From: Apus apus
Lineage: Eukaryota > Chordata > Aves > Apodiformes > Apodidae
NCBI RefSeq assembly: GCF_020740795.1
Contig: NC_067283.1
Span: 37,747,659-37,811,658 of the forward strand
Length of the DNA stretch: 64,000 nucleotides
Direction: 5' to 3'
Shown: positions 13,163-26,055 of the stretch, piece after piece
Numbering within the stretch: the stretch's first letter is position 1
Layout: each line of letters starts with the position of its first letter
Translations under genes and position numbers: made by a program
The notes under the pieces: model-generated
The model's input: only the letters and a program-made list of their open reading frames with translations
Told to the model about the DNA's origin: nothing
Databases searched by the model: none

Positions 13163-13969
13163 TCAGTCTGATTTGTAGCTGCCAAAACGTTTTTTGGGTT
13201 ACTAAGCTGCTTACCACATTCTTTGTCTCCTCTTCAATATATAAAAAAGAGTGTTTAAAAACTGTGTAGAAATTTTCAAAAACACCTTTAAAAGAATCCA
13301 TTACTTAAAGTGATTTGGATAATTGTGTTCAATGGTATCCATTATTTAAAAATATAATTAGTTGCTGAACTCGGAGAAGGAGGGAAATTTCTGCAGGTGT
13401 TTCTCATTATTTGCTATGCATACAAAATATCTGAATAAATTACCATTATTATTTCAATGTATACTAAGAGACAATAAAGCATTAGCAAGCAAAGAAAAAT
13501 GTTGTTGACCCACAATCTGTGTGAACAACATAGAGTTCTGGCCTTCAGTGTTTCTGAGGCACATGTGCAACGGCATTCAAGATTGAAATTACAGTTTTGC
13601 ACCTGTAACAACATTAAGTATATAACAAAAGTTCATCAGAAGGATATTGAAAATGCAAAGACATTAGGAGAAAGACAGTAGAACATGCCTGTAACTGTGT
13701 GCACAAAACAGATATTGATAGGCAGAACTTTTTGTTCTGTATTAAGGCTTCAGGCAAACAAAGTTGTCTCTTCTCATCCCTTCCATAAGGATCTGAACTT
13801 CCAAGAATCTCTTCTGTAATTTATTGATGCTGCTGCAGAGAGATTTACATGTGAAGTGCTGAGACCAGTTAAGACCTTCTGACTTCTAGCTCTGGTTCCA
13901 AGCAATAGATACTCTGCAACTTTCTATTTCTTATTCTGTGAAATGGAATAATAGTGATAATAAGAGATG

Positions 13970-14029
13970 AAAAAAAACACAAAACACAACAAACAACACA
14001 AAAACAACACAAAAAAAACCCAGAAAAAT
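13970..14029 (+). repeat. A-rich CAAA/CAACA low-complexity tract
   Basis: About 60 bases composed almost only of A and C, with repeated ACAAAACACAACAAACAACA-like words. It is one of at least six similar tracts in the window (also 16681-16797, 17600-17627, 21690-21770, 43996-44062, and the GT complement at 52505-52589). Confidence 0.8.
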
Positions 14030-14462
14030 TTAACTTACTTACTAGACTGACCATTTTTTATATATGCATTTTTAATCAATACAAGTGAGAAAAAACTTTC
14101 CAGAAATCCTTGAATTTCATAGAAATTCATTCAGCTTGAGTAACTTGAGATTCACTGCATTATGTTAGTTTTCAATGAATCCTTGTAAAAATAAGTTTCA
14201 ATTAGTTTATTGGAATGTTAATGGAAAAGTCAGCATACACTCATTATAATTAAAGTTTTATCTTTCCAATCTGAAAGTCTTTTGTACTCATCCTTTCATT
14301 TCTAGAATTTTAACACATAAAAAGGAAATTATAATAACATGAAATCGATACGTATTCATAAATCATAAATAAAAGTTTAATCTCTTATTAATTATGAATG
14401 CTTTGCATCTTGTCACAGCAGATGGTATTCAAAGCTCCCCACCAAGTAGAAATAACTGCCTT

Positions 14463-14925
14463 ACAGAATCAGAATCACAGAATCTTAGGGGTTGGAAAGG
14501 ACCTGGAAAGATCACCTAGTCCAACCCAGAGCAGGATCACCTAGAGCACATCACACAGGAACATGTCCAGGTGGGTTTTGAATGTCTCCAATGAAGGAGA
14601 CTCCACAACCTCTCTGGGCAGCCTGTTCCAGTGCTCTGTCACTCTCACAGTGAAGAAGTTTTTTCTGATGTTTAAGTGGAACCTCCTATGTTTGTTTGCA
14701 CTCATTGCCCCTTGTCTTATCACTAGACATCACTGAAAAAAGCCTGGCTCCATCCTCCCAACACTTGCCCTTAACGTATTTGTAAACACTGATGAGGTTG
14801 CCTCTCAGTCTCCTCCAGGATAAAGAGACCCAGCTCCCTCAGCCTTTCCTCATAAGGGAGAAGTTCCACTCCCTTAATAATTTTTGTGGCTCTGCACTGG
14901 ACTCTTCCAAGCAGTTCCCTGTCAT
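14463..14925 (-). repeat. CR1 LINE 3' fragment, 5'-truncated
   Basis: The + strand carries the reverse complement of the CR1 3' end. It begins at the characteristic AGAATCACAGAATC terminal repeat, then a GGGTTGGAAAGGACCT-type 3' UTR, then the C-terminus of ORF2. On the minus strand the end of ORF2 is still readable over about 60 codons at 14541-14723, with the conserved phrases [24 protein letters not shown] and the terminal LCDVL. A second frame piece lies at 14771-14925. The copy breaks off about 465 bases from the 3' end, as is usual for CR1. No target-site duplication was evident, which is also normal for this family. Confidence 0.95.
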
Positions 14926-15800
14926 GGGCAACAGAAGAGAATGGGCAAGAAATCATTTGCAATTAGTTAAAATATCATTATCTAAAAATGTAACATTTTC
15001 AAAGCTTAGGTATAGGAAAAGCAAGATTTCTAGAGCACATGCCAAATGTAAGCCATTCTGACCGGGTATCAGCAATTAGGATAAGGATACGTTATGTAAA
15101 GGTGTCTGGCCAGGGTGGCTATTGTTATGTGATGAAGACTTTATAAAACACCATGTCTTTCATCTGCCTAGAAAACAGCTCCACTTAAAGTAATACGCTT
15201 ACAGAACTATTTCTCCTCTTCAAGAATCCTGTTAAAAATTCCATGTGATGTACTAATACTTCAAGAGAATATCTTGATACTAGCATTGAAATCTATTACA
15301 GGCTGTGATCTCTATTATTTTGGTGGGTATCACAGTAACATGAAGGAACATTTATTCATTCTTCTGAGATTAAATGTAATTTGTTTAAAGAGATAATATT
15401 TCTTTTGTTTGAGTTTTATGCATTTCTTATGAAGAGCTAACACATTTTTCTGCAGTCTGACAAAGTGTACAGTCTTTTATCCTCATTTCCCAGTGGATAA
15501 ATACTTTGTTAATTAATAAAGCATTATACTTGCACTTAGTGTCTGTATTTAACTGTGGAAGGATTTTATTCAGATTATGTCAGATTGTCTGCTTTATTTT
15601 TGCATTAATTACAACCTTTTCTTGTGTCACTATGAATACAGAGGGTTTTTCTGGATTATTTTTGTTTGACTGTTCTGAAATAAAGGATATTACATATTGT
15701 TACTTACTCTAATAAACTGGATGTTTAATTATTTAGTGAGGGTAATATAAATTGCAAATTGAACTTTTCTTCTACATCCTAACTGTTTACAAATCTGTCC

Positions 15801-15828
15801 TGATATATATACATATCTATATATATTA
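15801..15828. repeat. AT-alternating simple repeat
   Basis: Alternating T/A sequence interrupted by C (TATATATACATATCTATATATATTA). It is an ordinary dinucleotide-like microsatellite. Confidence 0.75.
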
Positions 15829-16680
15829 GCATTTACTAAACAGCATGTGCAGACAGCAAAAAAATTTGAGAGTGTTTTTCATTTGCTTGGTGAATTTTTT
15901 GGTGATTATTTGGCTTTTTAATATCAAGTAAATGACATTGTATAGTGGTATAGCTGCTGAAGAGGCAGACTGTGATTCCTCTTAAAGGAATACTGAGGAA
16001 TGAGGAAAAATATTAATTACTAGGAAAATAAAATTGCATAATATCTATTTATGTCTGGGACAACAGAGTAATCCTACAGTATTGCTGAATTGTGGCTCTT
16101 CAGAGAAACACGCAAGTCCAGTGGCAGATTCGTACACCTAGTCCATGAGACAGTACACACGTGTGGGAAACAGAGGAGTTTCATGTAACAGAACTGTGGC
16201 TAAGCCTTTGTCCATGTCTATCAAGCGAGAAGAGCAAGCAGTTTAATTTTTCCAATCTTTTGGCCAAATTTCCTTCAAACAAGAAAATATTACCTTTGCC
16301 ACAATGGAAAAGCAGATTCTACTTCATAGGATCAAAAGACAGAGAAAGAACCTTTACAGACACTAATACTAGCCCCTGTCTTGCTGGACATTTCAACCTA
16401 TGGAATTCTTCTGCATTCTCTGGAAGTCTGGTCATACCAGCCTACACATAGGAAACACGTGATGTTAGTAGCTAAACTCAGAATAAATCTGGGGGAGACC
16501 TGGATATGCACCTCAAAGTGGGCTGTATTTTAAAATAGATAGCAATTAATTAATTTTATTCTTCCCCACTTCCCAATGATTCTGTTGAACTGTAGATATA
16601 TCGGTAATGAAGCAAAACTCAAGCTTTCTGTTTGACCTTTCGTTATTCTGACCTTGATGTTCTTACATTCAAATAAACAC

Positions 16681-16797
16681 AACATGAAAAACAAACCAAA
16701 ACCCAATCCAAACCAAATACAAAACCAAAAAATCCAACCAAAAAAACAAAACACCCCCCCCCCAAAAAAAAAAACAAACCACCACCAACAAAGTAAC
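16681..16797 (+). repeat. A-rich AAACC/CAAA tract with a 10-C run
   Basis: This is the longest low-complexity tract in the window, about 115 bases almost without G or T. Words such as ACAAACC, CCAAAACC and AATCCAACC are followed by ten C (16754-16763) and eleven A (16764-16774). Read on either strand it gives a spurious long frame because stop codons are excluded by composition. Confidence 0.85.
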
Positions 16798-17599
16798 CTG
16801 TGTTATGATGCCAACTTTCAGCTGGTGAACCTAAAAGACAAACTATGTGTGTTTAATTTTTTGAAACATCAGTCTGGCTCTTGAGTGCTTATACAATTTG
16901 CGAGGCTAAAGGATGATGAGGTTTCCAATGACACTAGCATTTTTATTCAGATCAGGAGCATGTTTTTACAGTGAATCACCAAATAATCCCCACTTACTGT
17001 GCTTTTGACTGCATTTTATGGTGGTCATCCTTTCAGATGGAGCTAAAGTGGAACCTCTCCTCCGTAATGCACACCTTGTGCACTCCCAGCAGGTGTTCAG
17101 GCACAGGACACACATATAGTGCTGAAGTCAGATGTTTGACATCAACTCTTCTGTTCCACAGAACTGTTCCTAATGTACAACAATATTTACTGATGTACAC
17201 TTGGCTGATGGTATAACTCAGAGGATCTGCTAAAAACTGGATTTGTGTATTGTATGGAATAAGAATCAGAATACCATCCTTACAAAATTCTGCCACTTGC
17301 TCCAAATGGGAAATCTATATTACAGAAAGGCTCTTAATCTTCCACTGTTCAAGGTGATTAGTGGTCCATGGGAAGACAACACGCAGAGTACCTCCCCTGT
17401 GTTTGAACAGTTCCCAGGTTCCTGGAATACAGCTTGTGACGCCAGAGCCTTTCTCCAGTCTGAGAGCTGCCTGCATCCGATGGCACCATCCCACTAGCTG
17501 CTCCTTCCTCATTTTCTTGAAAACAGTGCTAAAGCTGCAAAGTAAAGCAGAAGACACAGGTAAGATTGACAGCTACCAATAGGGAGATAATCAACTAAC

Positions 17600-17627
17600 T
17601 AAAAAACAAACAAACAAACAAAAAAAC
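17600..17627 (+). repeat. (CAAA)n simple repeat
   Basis: Tandem AAAC units (AAAAAACAAACAAACAAACA) followed by more A. It is a tetranucleotide microsatellite of the same flavour as the other A/C tracts. Confidence 0.85.
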
Positions 17628-19898
17628 CTGTGTTTTTTTCATCAACGAAAGAAACAGGTGCATAAGGGCAGCTTTACTCCTTTGCATCAGTATCACTGAC
17701 TGAAAAGCTTGTTTGAAAGAAAACTAAGCCACCCAAAACTTAATGGTACAAAGGGGATCTTCTGTTAGCACAAAACCTAGCACTTCTGTGTTACAGAACT
17801 GAGAAAACCAGAATGTATTTCTTCTCTGGAATGAAGTATTTTTTTAATTCACTGTGAAATGTTGAGAGTTACCAGCAGACCGGTATCAGCAACTTTTCTA
17901 GATGAGCAGGAATCTTTGTCATTAAGCATGTTAAAATCTGATGCTAACACATTGCTACCTTTAAAGTGGAACATTTTTCTTTATAAACCTCTAAATATTG
18001 TGATAGCTATCAGCTGTCATTCATTTAAGGACAGTGATGTAACATGGCTGGAATTTCAGAAGCAAATCTGCAGAACCTATTATATTTTTATAATATATTT
18101 GGAGGCTTTCCAATTCATGCTGTCAGTATAAGACTAAGATGGGCAGTACCATTTGACTGTTTTTTGATGATGCAGTTTAACAGTTTGTTTGGAAGGCCTT
18201 GGGCAATTTGATTAGTGCTGTTTGATGGAGCAGTGTCATCAGCATGAAGTGGAACAGTTCTGCTTGTAAGTGTCTGGCAGGAGACACGAGTTTCTGAGCA
18301 TCACACAGGCATAAGCAATAAACAACATGTTATTGTACATTCCATTTTATATTTTTATAGCTGAAGAAAATTAATAATGCATGAGCATCCAATAGGTTTC
18401 CATAAGAGTCTGCCTTCAAAACAAAAATACAAACTAGAGCTTGTACTAGTATAAATGCCTGTACTTCCTATCTGTGAGCACACTTTCATGTCTCTTGAGA
18501 CAAAAAGAATTCTGGCCTTGCAGAAGTCAGAGCTCCACTAGACTCAGATGTGCCAGCATCTCACACTGGCTTGTAGTGGTGAATTGTGACAATGTTGCTG
18601 CTCTGGAGACTACATCAGGTGCTGGTGCTAGGCAGCGCAGATGGAGAAGCAATCTCCCTTTATAAAGCTCAGCTACCCAGAACAAAATTCTTCCATTTTG
18701 GGGTCACAGAACAGATACTGTGTAGACTTTCCTGCATCAGAGGATTTATATGAAGTCAGACTTCCCCATGCTTGGGCTCTGAAAATTTACTCCTTTGTGG
18801 AAATTTCTTTTTCGCCAAGAGAAGTGTTCCAGTTTAGTAATCATCTGAAGTTGCACTAGAAGAAGGACAGAGGTATAATGGGGTTATTACCAGGCAGAGA
18901 GTTTATAGTGGTTGCCACTAACCATGCTTTTTTGTCCAGTACTGTTGCAAATGCATAGCAGCTGGGCTGCTGGGTGAGCTAGTTCCCACACCAGGACCAC
19001 TGCATGAACACTGCCTATCTGAAACCTTGGAGTAAGATTTATCAGTTGATGCATAAAGAGGAAAAGAAACACCTTGGAAATGAGCTTTATAACCCAATGG
19101 AATAGCTAGTATTATTATCACAGTAATATTCAAAGTTATTTTCCACTTGTATCTTGCAGATTAATCTCTCTTTGTTTCATGAGATGGATCTTGGATGGAC
19201 GGAAACAGCATGAGCACTTGAAGTAATTTTCTACTCTTTATGAAACAGCTGCAGACAGAGCTGAACTCCTAGGTGTCTTTTTTCAAAATCTTGGATAATC
19301 TGCCATTGAATTAGATCAAATATTGTTCTTCACTTTTCCTTACCCCATTTCTATATCTGTTTTACAGCTGCAGTTGCATGGTCACACATTTTGGTCTGTG
19401 AAATGTGGGATTGCTTCCCAGGGCACATTTAACCCAAGTTAGGTTTAAACTACTTTGAGTACATAAATCCATGTTAATGTCAGTTGTGAGGGAACTGGTA
19501 AAATCACATTTAGCATAACATTGAGCTGTAGATCAGTGATACCTAGTCTAGGGATGACTACTTCCTGGCAGACATACTTCCAAAGTTTTTTTAACAAACC
19601 TGAATAATCATAAGAAGCATATTCTAGTTTTGGACTTGATGTTGTGACTGTGGTTTTTCTATTCTATTTTGAAGTGCTCATAAGCCTGATCTACTAAAAT
19701 AAAATAAGTTAAAAGGCAAAACCATAATCTAGAAAGTCATCCTTCCTTCCCTGATTCTGGCAATGAAGCAGGCTTGGTTGTGTAACCCACCATTGCCAGA
19801 AGTCAGGCTGAATTCAAGCATTCTTGGTGCTCTATAAAAACCTTCATTTTCACTTTGTGAGAGTTGGTTTTGGGCTCAGGGAAATTTCATTAAATATT

Positions 19899-19923
19899 AA
19901 AACAAACAAATAAACAAACAAAA
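19899..19923 (+). repeat. (CAAA)n simple repeat
   Basis: Tandem AAAC units interrupted once by AAAT (AACAAACAAATAAACAAACA). It is a short microsatellite. Confidence 0.8.
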
Positions 19924-21689
19924 TTCCCTAAAACATTTTTAAGCCGAAAGCGGGGAGACAGACACATTTAATTTTCATTTCTTGTGTTTGATTACAGAGA
20001 GTGACACCTGATGGCTGAATGGAAGATTGTCTTGATAGCACACATTGTGATAGATCAACAGATTAGGGAATCAGAGGAATTCTTCTATTAATGTGAGCCA
20101 CCTGCACATTAGCACAGTCCTTAATATTTTATCAGGTGATTCTTGTCTAACCCTTAGGGAAACAGTGCCATTGATTGCCTGGAAAGACGGTGGAGTCCTC
20201 AACAGGTTACAGTGTTTCTGTAAAAGGATATAAAATAAATTGGTGGGGCTTTATATCTAGCTGACTTTTCTGTTCCCTGCTTTTATATAATTTTTGGAGG
20301 TGTTTGGGTTGTTGTTGTTGGGGTTTCTAATAATTTTGGATTAAAGACCTCAAGGGGTGGAAAATCTGCTCTCCGTGGGTAAGTTGTTCTGGTGTATTTA
20401 TATATATTTGTGGTTAACAAATGCATGTTTCACATTTGTTTATTTCCTTTTTCCACAAATTTTTGAATCTTGACTAATGATTCTGGGATATAGATGTGGT
20501 TGTGTGAGATTTTTTTTCTAATACTGCTTCCTTGAAAGGCCATTTGTAAGGAGTGGGATTTGGGGTGGAAGAACAGCTTGTTAGGCATTTTCAATTAAGG
20601 TTAAAAATCTTCCTTTTTACAGTAGCAACATAACTTCATAATAAAAGGTAATTTTGGCTCTTTCCTTGCCCACATTCAGTCTTCTGGCTGCACACCCAAA
20701 GTGCATTCTTGTGTGCCTCTTCCATGTGGTAAACTGATAGCTCTTACTGGAGATAGAGTAACAATTTTCAGTCAGTTTTTGTTCTTTAGGTTAGTATACT
20801 AATTGTGGAGAACAGTCCATCTTCTCTCCCCCCACGTAAGACCAGTCTCATGTTAGACGTTTAATCAGAAGAAGAAAGTGAAAGTCAAAAGCAAGGGAGT
20901 AAGTTGCAAAATCTGGTTAACTTAGTTTTGATGGGGTTAAATATCTGTCAGCCTTTGTGTTCAGTAAGATAGGTCACAATTTTAGGCTCTTAAGTATTAT
21001 GTTACTTACAGTAACTGCATTTTATTATTGAAATAATATTTTCTAATATCTGTATTCAATTTAAAGAATGGTCAGAAGACTATTTTAAAATTACTTTAAA
21101 TGTAAACTGTTAAACTAATTGGAAAATACTTGGTCAACACTTGGCTATGTTTCATTGTAACAGTTAAGAGAAGAGAATAAAAAGACCGATATACATAAAG
21201 TAGAACATTTTCAGAAGTAGGGGCATGCTTTTCACATGTTTCTTAATTTGTGAGAATGTTATAAGTAGCTCTACAAGTGCTTTTATGGCAATATATAGTT
21301 CTGTCATGATGCTAAGGACATAGATTATTTAAGAGTGAAACCAAACAAGGTCAAAAGTATGAGGGACAATGCAAAGTAGAATCTTAGAAAAAGGCTGTCT
21401 TTACAGCTCATCAGTGCAAATTTCTTGACAAAATGTTCCTTGAGTTAAGTAAGGGTTACTTATTCATATGAACACCTGACTTTTAAAATCAATCAAGCAC
21501 TGATATCAAAGATGTCTGGCTTTTACATTTATTCAGGCTGATGCTTCCATTAACTTAACTTCATACTCTAAAAGCATATTTCATTTCTAAATATGCTGTG
21601 TATAACTCATTAACATAGGATCCCCTAACAGTAATTGCCTGAAAGCGAGTAAATAAAATCAGAAAAGATGAAGAGCTGAATTACCACTT

Positions 21690-21770
21690 AATGAAAAAAA
21701 AAAAAAACACAAAAAAAAATCAAAACCAAAACAAAACAAAAACAACCAACCCCCAAAAAACTCAGACATT
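21690..21770 (+). repeat. A-rich CAAAA/CCAAC tract
   Basis: About 80 bases dominated by A, including thirteen A at the start, then CAAAACCAAAACAAAAC words and a CCAACCCCCAAAAAA end. No retrogene was seen upstream that would make it a poly-A tail. Confidence 0.8.
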
Positions 21771-22184
21771 TAAATTGACTGTCATGAAGCATGGAAAACA
21801 TTCAGTTTGGAGTTTTTATGGGTTTTAGACTGCATTTATGGCTTGTATTGAGATGTTTAAAAAGGTTTTAAGTAATATTAAATACTACTTAAAACCTCAA
21901 TGTACTCCTAGATGGAAGTTTACTCAGGAATTCTACTTGTTAATGATCTTTTATTTCATGTGTTTACAATATCTTATGCTTCTTCTCCTTTCATGCTGCT
22001 ATGCCAATTTTCAAAAAGGTCTTTAGAATGAATTAAAACTCAATTTGAGAAGGTATAAAGCATCAAAAATCTGTTTTTCAGGAGACTTTATTTCAGACAA
22101 AGCAAAAGCATCTGTTTTATTATTGAATTGACCTTCAGTAACTGGAGTCTTTTGAGCCCAAGGTAGGACTTAGTGTGCCTGTAT

Positions 22185-22425
22185 AAGTTTCTTGCTTGTG
22201 GTCACAGTGTGATAGCAGAGTTTGCCTCTCTGCAGTATGTCAGCGTGGCTCCACCAGCTGTAATGGGTCTCACCTGGTGCAGATCAATAAGGCTCCATTT
22301 GCCTCATTGCAGCTGGATTGATTTTCACCAGCTGCAAATCTGGCTGGGTGTGGGCAGAGAGAGCATTATGGATGCAGGCTGCAGCTTTAAATATTTTAAC
22401 ATCATGAAGCTGAATAAAGGTGAGG
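22185..22425. promoter_or_regulatory. Candidate regulatory module with E-box cluster
   Basis: A locally GC-richer stretch in AT-rich DNA carries three CAGCTG E-boxes (22255-22260, 22310-22315, 22329-22334) and one CACCTG (22271-22276) within 80 bases. An A/T core TTTAAATATTTTAA follows at about 22386-22399. CAGCTG is the preferred site of class II bHLH factors. The frame that crosses it (22173-22532, +) is not gene-like: it has no domain and no flanking splice logic. Whether the block is conserved is unknown, so this is an inference from motif density alone. Confidence 0.3.
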
Positions 22426-25400
22426 ATAACTTTTTTCATCAGTTTAGCAGGCTATTGTCAGAAGTGGTTGATTTGATTGTCACAGAGAAGCAGAAGTATG
22501 GGGGGAGGGGGACTGGTGTTAATGGAAGCTGAGTTGAAACATTTTCTAGGAACTATTGTATTTGGATTGTAAATGAATAGTTCTCAGTGCAATTCATATT
22601 GATTCCTCTGATGCTTTTACTTCTGTTTTGTGCCAGTGTTGTCAAACCAGTTCTTCCAAATTCCTTCAGCAAGTTATTGAGGAAAAGCAGATGATATAGC
22701 AAACTGGCATGACTTAGCTCTGATTCAGTCACAAGTTTCATAGGACCTCATATTACAGGAAGAATATTTGGCATTCTTGTCCTGGAAATTAACACTTCAG
22801 CTTAGTAATGCTGTAAGGTTTATATTAAAAACACCTATGTAGAGATGATCACAGCAGGAACTAAATATTTAGGTATGTGTGTGCCATGTGTTAAGAGTTC
22901 ATTGGGATGAAAACTGTAACAGAAAAACCCACTCTACTATTCAGGTAGAGAAAGATTAAGATTTAGAAAGATAAGTGTTTTACTGAAGTAGCTGAAGAGT
23001 TTCATTTCTCCCTAGAGCTTCACAGGGTACCGTTCAAAGAGATATTTCAAGGAGCATGATATTCTTTTTTGTTTGGATTTCTCTCATTTGAATCACATTC
23101 TAAGCTTGGCAGAGGGGAAAAAACAAAACAAAACACATTTAATGGCTTCTGAATTTAAAAAATAAAAAATCAAAACAAAACCAATATCTATTATTGGAAG
23201 TGAAATTTACCTTTAATCTTGGCTGTGAAATGAGGAAAACAAGACCTTTATTTTCACACTGCACCTGTTTTTGAGTGCCTTCCAGTCATGAACAATATGA
23301 TTCTTGTCAGGCCACATGTCACTAATGGTGTGGAGTTTTTTCCTTCCCTTGAATGAAAATGACAAACTTTTTCCATATAGATGTATGTATTTTTAGGTGT
23401 GCTGTTTTCTGGCCTGTGTGCCTTTAGCAGCAAAGGGAAGGCTGAAGGCTAGGAAGCCTTTAATATGTAGATATAACAGCGGAACTTTTCATTGTCCTTT
23501 AGGCCTGCAATGCCTCATTTTACAGTTCTAAATGTTTTCCAGCACAAGCGTGGTTTTCTCCTTGCTACTCCCCCCACTAATTCCTGCTGTGTCCAATTGC
23601 TGCTAGTCTCAGGATAAGTACTGCATGTATCTCGAACTTTCCATGAAATAAATATATTTTAATACTTCCTCATTCCTTCATCTAGTACACCTGCCAGAAA
23701 GCCTTCTTTGGTAGTTTTTCAACAGAGTCTTTTTGGGCATCTCTTGAGCAGCTCCATTTTGGTAAATCAGTAGTAGCCTTTTGCTAAGGCTCAAGAATGG
23801 TGCAAATGTGGCTGGCTCGGGGACCTGTACACACGGGTGTCCAGATCTTGGTGGCATATCTATTGTGGCATATGTATTGTGGCTTGCCATTTTGGAAGGA
23901 CTTGGTGGTATATGCTTCTAGTGAGAAGACAAGGCAAGCTTGTTTCTGCTGCCTCCGTCACGCATGGGGCATTTCTGGAGGTGGCATGGGAGACATGGAC
24001 TAAGAAAGGACTACTGTTCCTATGCCACTGCTCTTCACTGTAGACAAATGCATGCTTGGACCTATGCTATAGGGTACCATGGAAACAGGATTTGTTCATC
24101 ATCACAGTCTGGGCTCATGTCCAAATAACTTGTTTGAGATGAGTGTCAACTCAAGCATAAGGTTGGATTCATGCTTAAGATCAATCCTGAAGTAGTCATA
24201 GTAACCACTCAACTAGCAGGGCTAGGTTTGTGAGAGCTACTTTGTGCCCCTAAAATGTACCATTTGTAGTACCTTTTCTTAGCTGGTAAGACTTTTATGT
24301 ACATGTTCTGAGGTAGCTCTTTCTGAGAACAGTGTATTTACATCAAAATTAATTTTACAGGAGGCAAAAGTTCACTATGAGGAAAATAACAATTGACACT
24401 TTTAAAACAAGTCTGACAGACTGCCAAAAAATAAAATCAAACCTCTAATTACAAAGCTTATATAACTCCTTACAGTATTCGTTAATCTTACATTGAAAAC
24501 ATGGGCCACGAGTTTTAGTTCACCACAAGTCAGGAACCTGTTAACTCTTGTTTTCATTATAGTCTGTTACTTGTTTTATGTGCACGCATAAAGATTCTAA
24601 TCTAAATGTCCAAGTGTTTCATAAGTACTTAGATAAACAAGACTCTTGCTCCAAGGAAAACAGTCTAATATGGAACAAAACACAAGTAATTAGGAGGAAA
24701 AAAAGAGAGAACAGAAAGGAGACTGTAGATAACAGAAATAGGATCCTGTGTTCCTGTGATATTTTTGCTTCATTTTGAAGTTGTCAGATACTAATTGCTA
24801 AATAAAATCTGTTCTCTCTGGTTGCTGTACAAACACATAAACTGTAGTGACTGTGTTTACTTCTAGACCTAACTTTGTCGTAATGCTGAAAAGGGGTCAG
24901 TTTCCAAGGGAATGGTTTTGTAGTCAATTTAGAAAGTATTTTACAATTGTGAGAAAATACAGAAGAAACATTTGGAAATGCTGAAGGATCTGGCAATGGA
25001 CCATTCAAGGCAAACATTAATGGAGCAGCAAACGTGTGCAAGTGTGTCTGCATAATACAGGAGGCAGTATGAGACAGAAAAATAGTGAGTTGCAGAGGAA
25101 ACTTGTAAGGGTCCATTTCAGGTAAGGATAAAATGGAAATAGAAGCAGTAAACAAAGGTTTGCACAGTATATTGGGCCTTCTTTGGCAATAGGAAATGAC
25201 AGAAAAATGACAGTTGCTTATCTTTCTGGTTTGTGCATTGTGACTCTAGGGCAGACTCACAGTTAAACATACATATTCTGCCTGTGAGAGGCTGAGGTCA
25301 ATTCTATGTTAAACTTTTAGCATAACGTGATTACTCTTCTTCCACAGAGGGTTGTCCTCAGATGCATTTACCTGTAGTGTGTACATGTTGGATCTTCTTT

Positions 25401-26055
25401 TGTTACTTTAGTGAAGGAATCTGATTAGAAAGATGATGAGGTACCAGAAATCTCCCAGACAGATATTCTTTGCCTCATGATAGTCATTGGGATAGGTAAT
25501 TGTGAGCCACTGCTCACCCAAGCAGAATACCAACCAGTGCTGTGGATGCAAGGATGTTATGAAAAAAATGAGAGCTTTTACCTTACTTGGTATCTCAGAC
25601 ACTGACTATTTCTCACCCCCTTCTGTCCAAGTTATATTCACTAGGTCATGACTTTTACTTCCTATCAAGGAGTTCGTTGTGGTTCAGGTGGAAAGGTTTA
25701 CAGGTTTGTGCTTTGCAGCTGATTGGGACTACCAGCCTTTAACATTGCCAGTCAAGGTTTCAGAGGCTGTTCCCCTGGTGCTTGTATCCATCTGTTCCTT
25801 GATCTGCAGGAGCTTCCCTCACATCCAGGATTTTTTCTCCAGTCAGGACCTTCTTTACTTTCTCTCTGGGCCCCCAAGCACCCCAGTTTTCCCAATCTAA
25901 ATAATGTATGTACAGAAGTACAAGACTTAGCTTCCACATGGGGAGGTGCCACTTTTTTTTTTTTTAGTTCAGATGTTATAAAAATTCAGAATATGTCAGT
26001 ACCTGTTGCATCTAATAAGTATTCTAGGAGATTGCTCTAGCACGGAGTGAAGCTG
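22426..26055. other. Gene-free intergenic DNA
   Basis: Nothing gene-like was recognised. A two-copy 14-base tandem duplication (GGCATATCTATTGT then GGCATATGTATTGT, 23853-23880) is present. The 123-codon minus frame at 24784-25155 has no recognisable domain or coding texture. A GC-richer segment around 25680-25900 was inspected and could not be assigned to any family. Confidence 0.65.

Larger units (their letters stand above)
8331..14462. other. Gene-free intergenic DNA
   Basis: No gene was recognised. Contents are minor: a TAAA run at 8872-8889, a small CpG-dense patch at 9945-9982, an inverted CGTGGGAA pair at 10071-10091, poly-A runs at 11015-11032 and 13146-13162, and a CAAA-type A-rich tract at 13970-14029. 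A 102-codon frame at 11195-11503 (-) has no recognisable domain and is judged to be chance. Confidence 0.7.
14926..22184. other. Gene-free intergenic DNA
   Basis: No exon, RNA gene or recognisable transposon was found. Simple sequence includes an AT/TA run at 15801-15828, A-rich tracts at 16681-16797, 17600-17627, 19899-19923 and 21690-21770, and a GTT/GGGTTT-rich stretch near 20296-20330. Short frames around 17.0-17.6 kb overlap on both strands without family similarity and are taken as chance. Confidence 0.7.

Noticed and set aside
16530..16884. Frames on both strands over the 16.7 kb A/C tract
   Set aside because: Low-complexity translations (Lys/Asn/Pro or Phe/Gly/Leu) from a simple repeat without stop codons.
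22173..22532. 119-codon frame on +
   Set aside because: No domain. The region is better described as a GC-richer non-coding block with E-boxes.
24784..25155. 123-codon frame on -
   Set aside because: No family similarity recognised, no CpG promoter, no coding texture. Length is within chance expectation for 64 kb in six frames.
25680..25900. Stretch with open frames on both strands suspected to be a retrovirus-like or pseudogene fragment
   Set aside because: The translations match nothing I recognise and no LTR or polypurine tract was seen.
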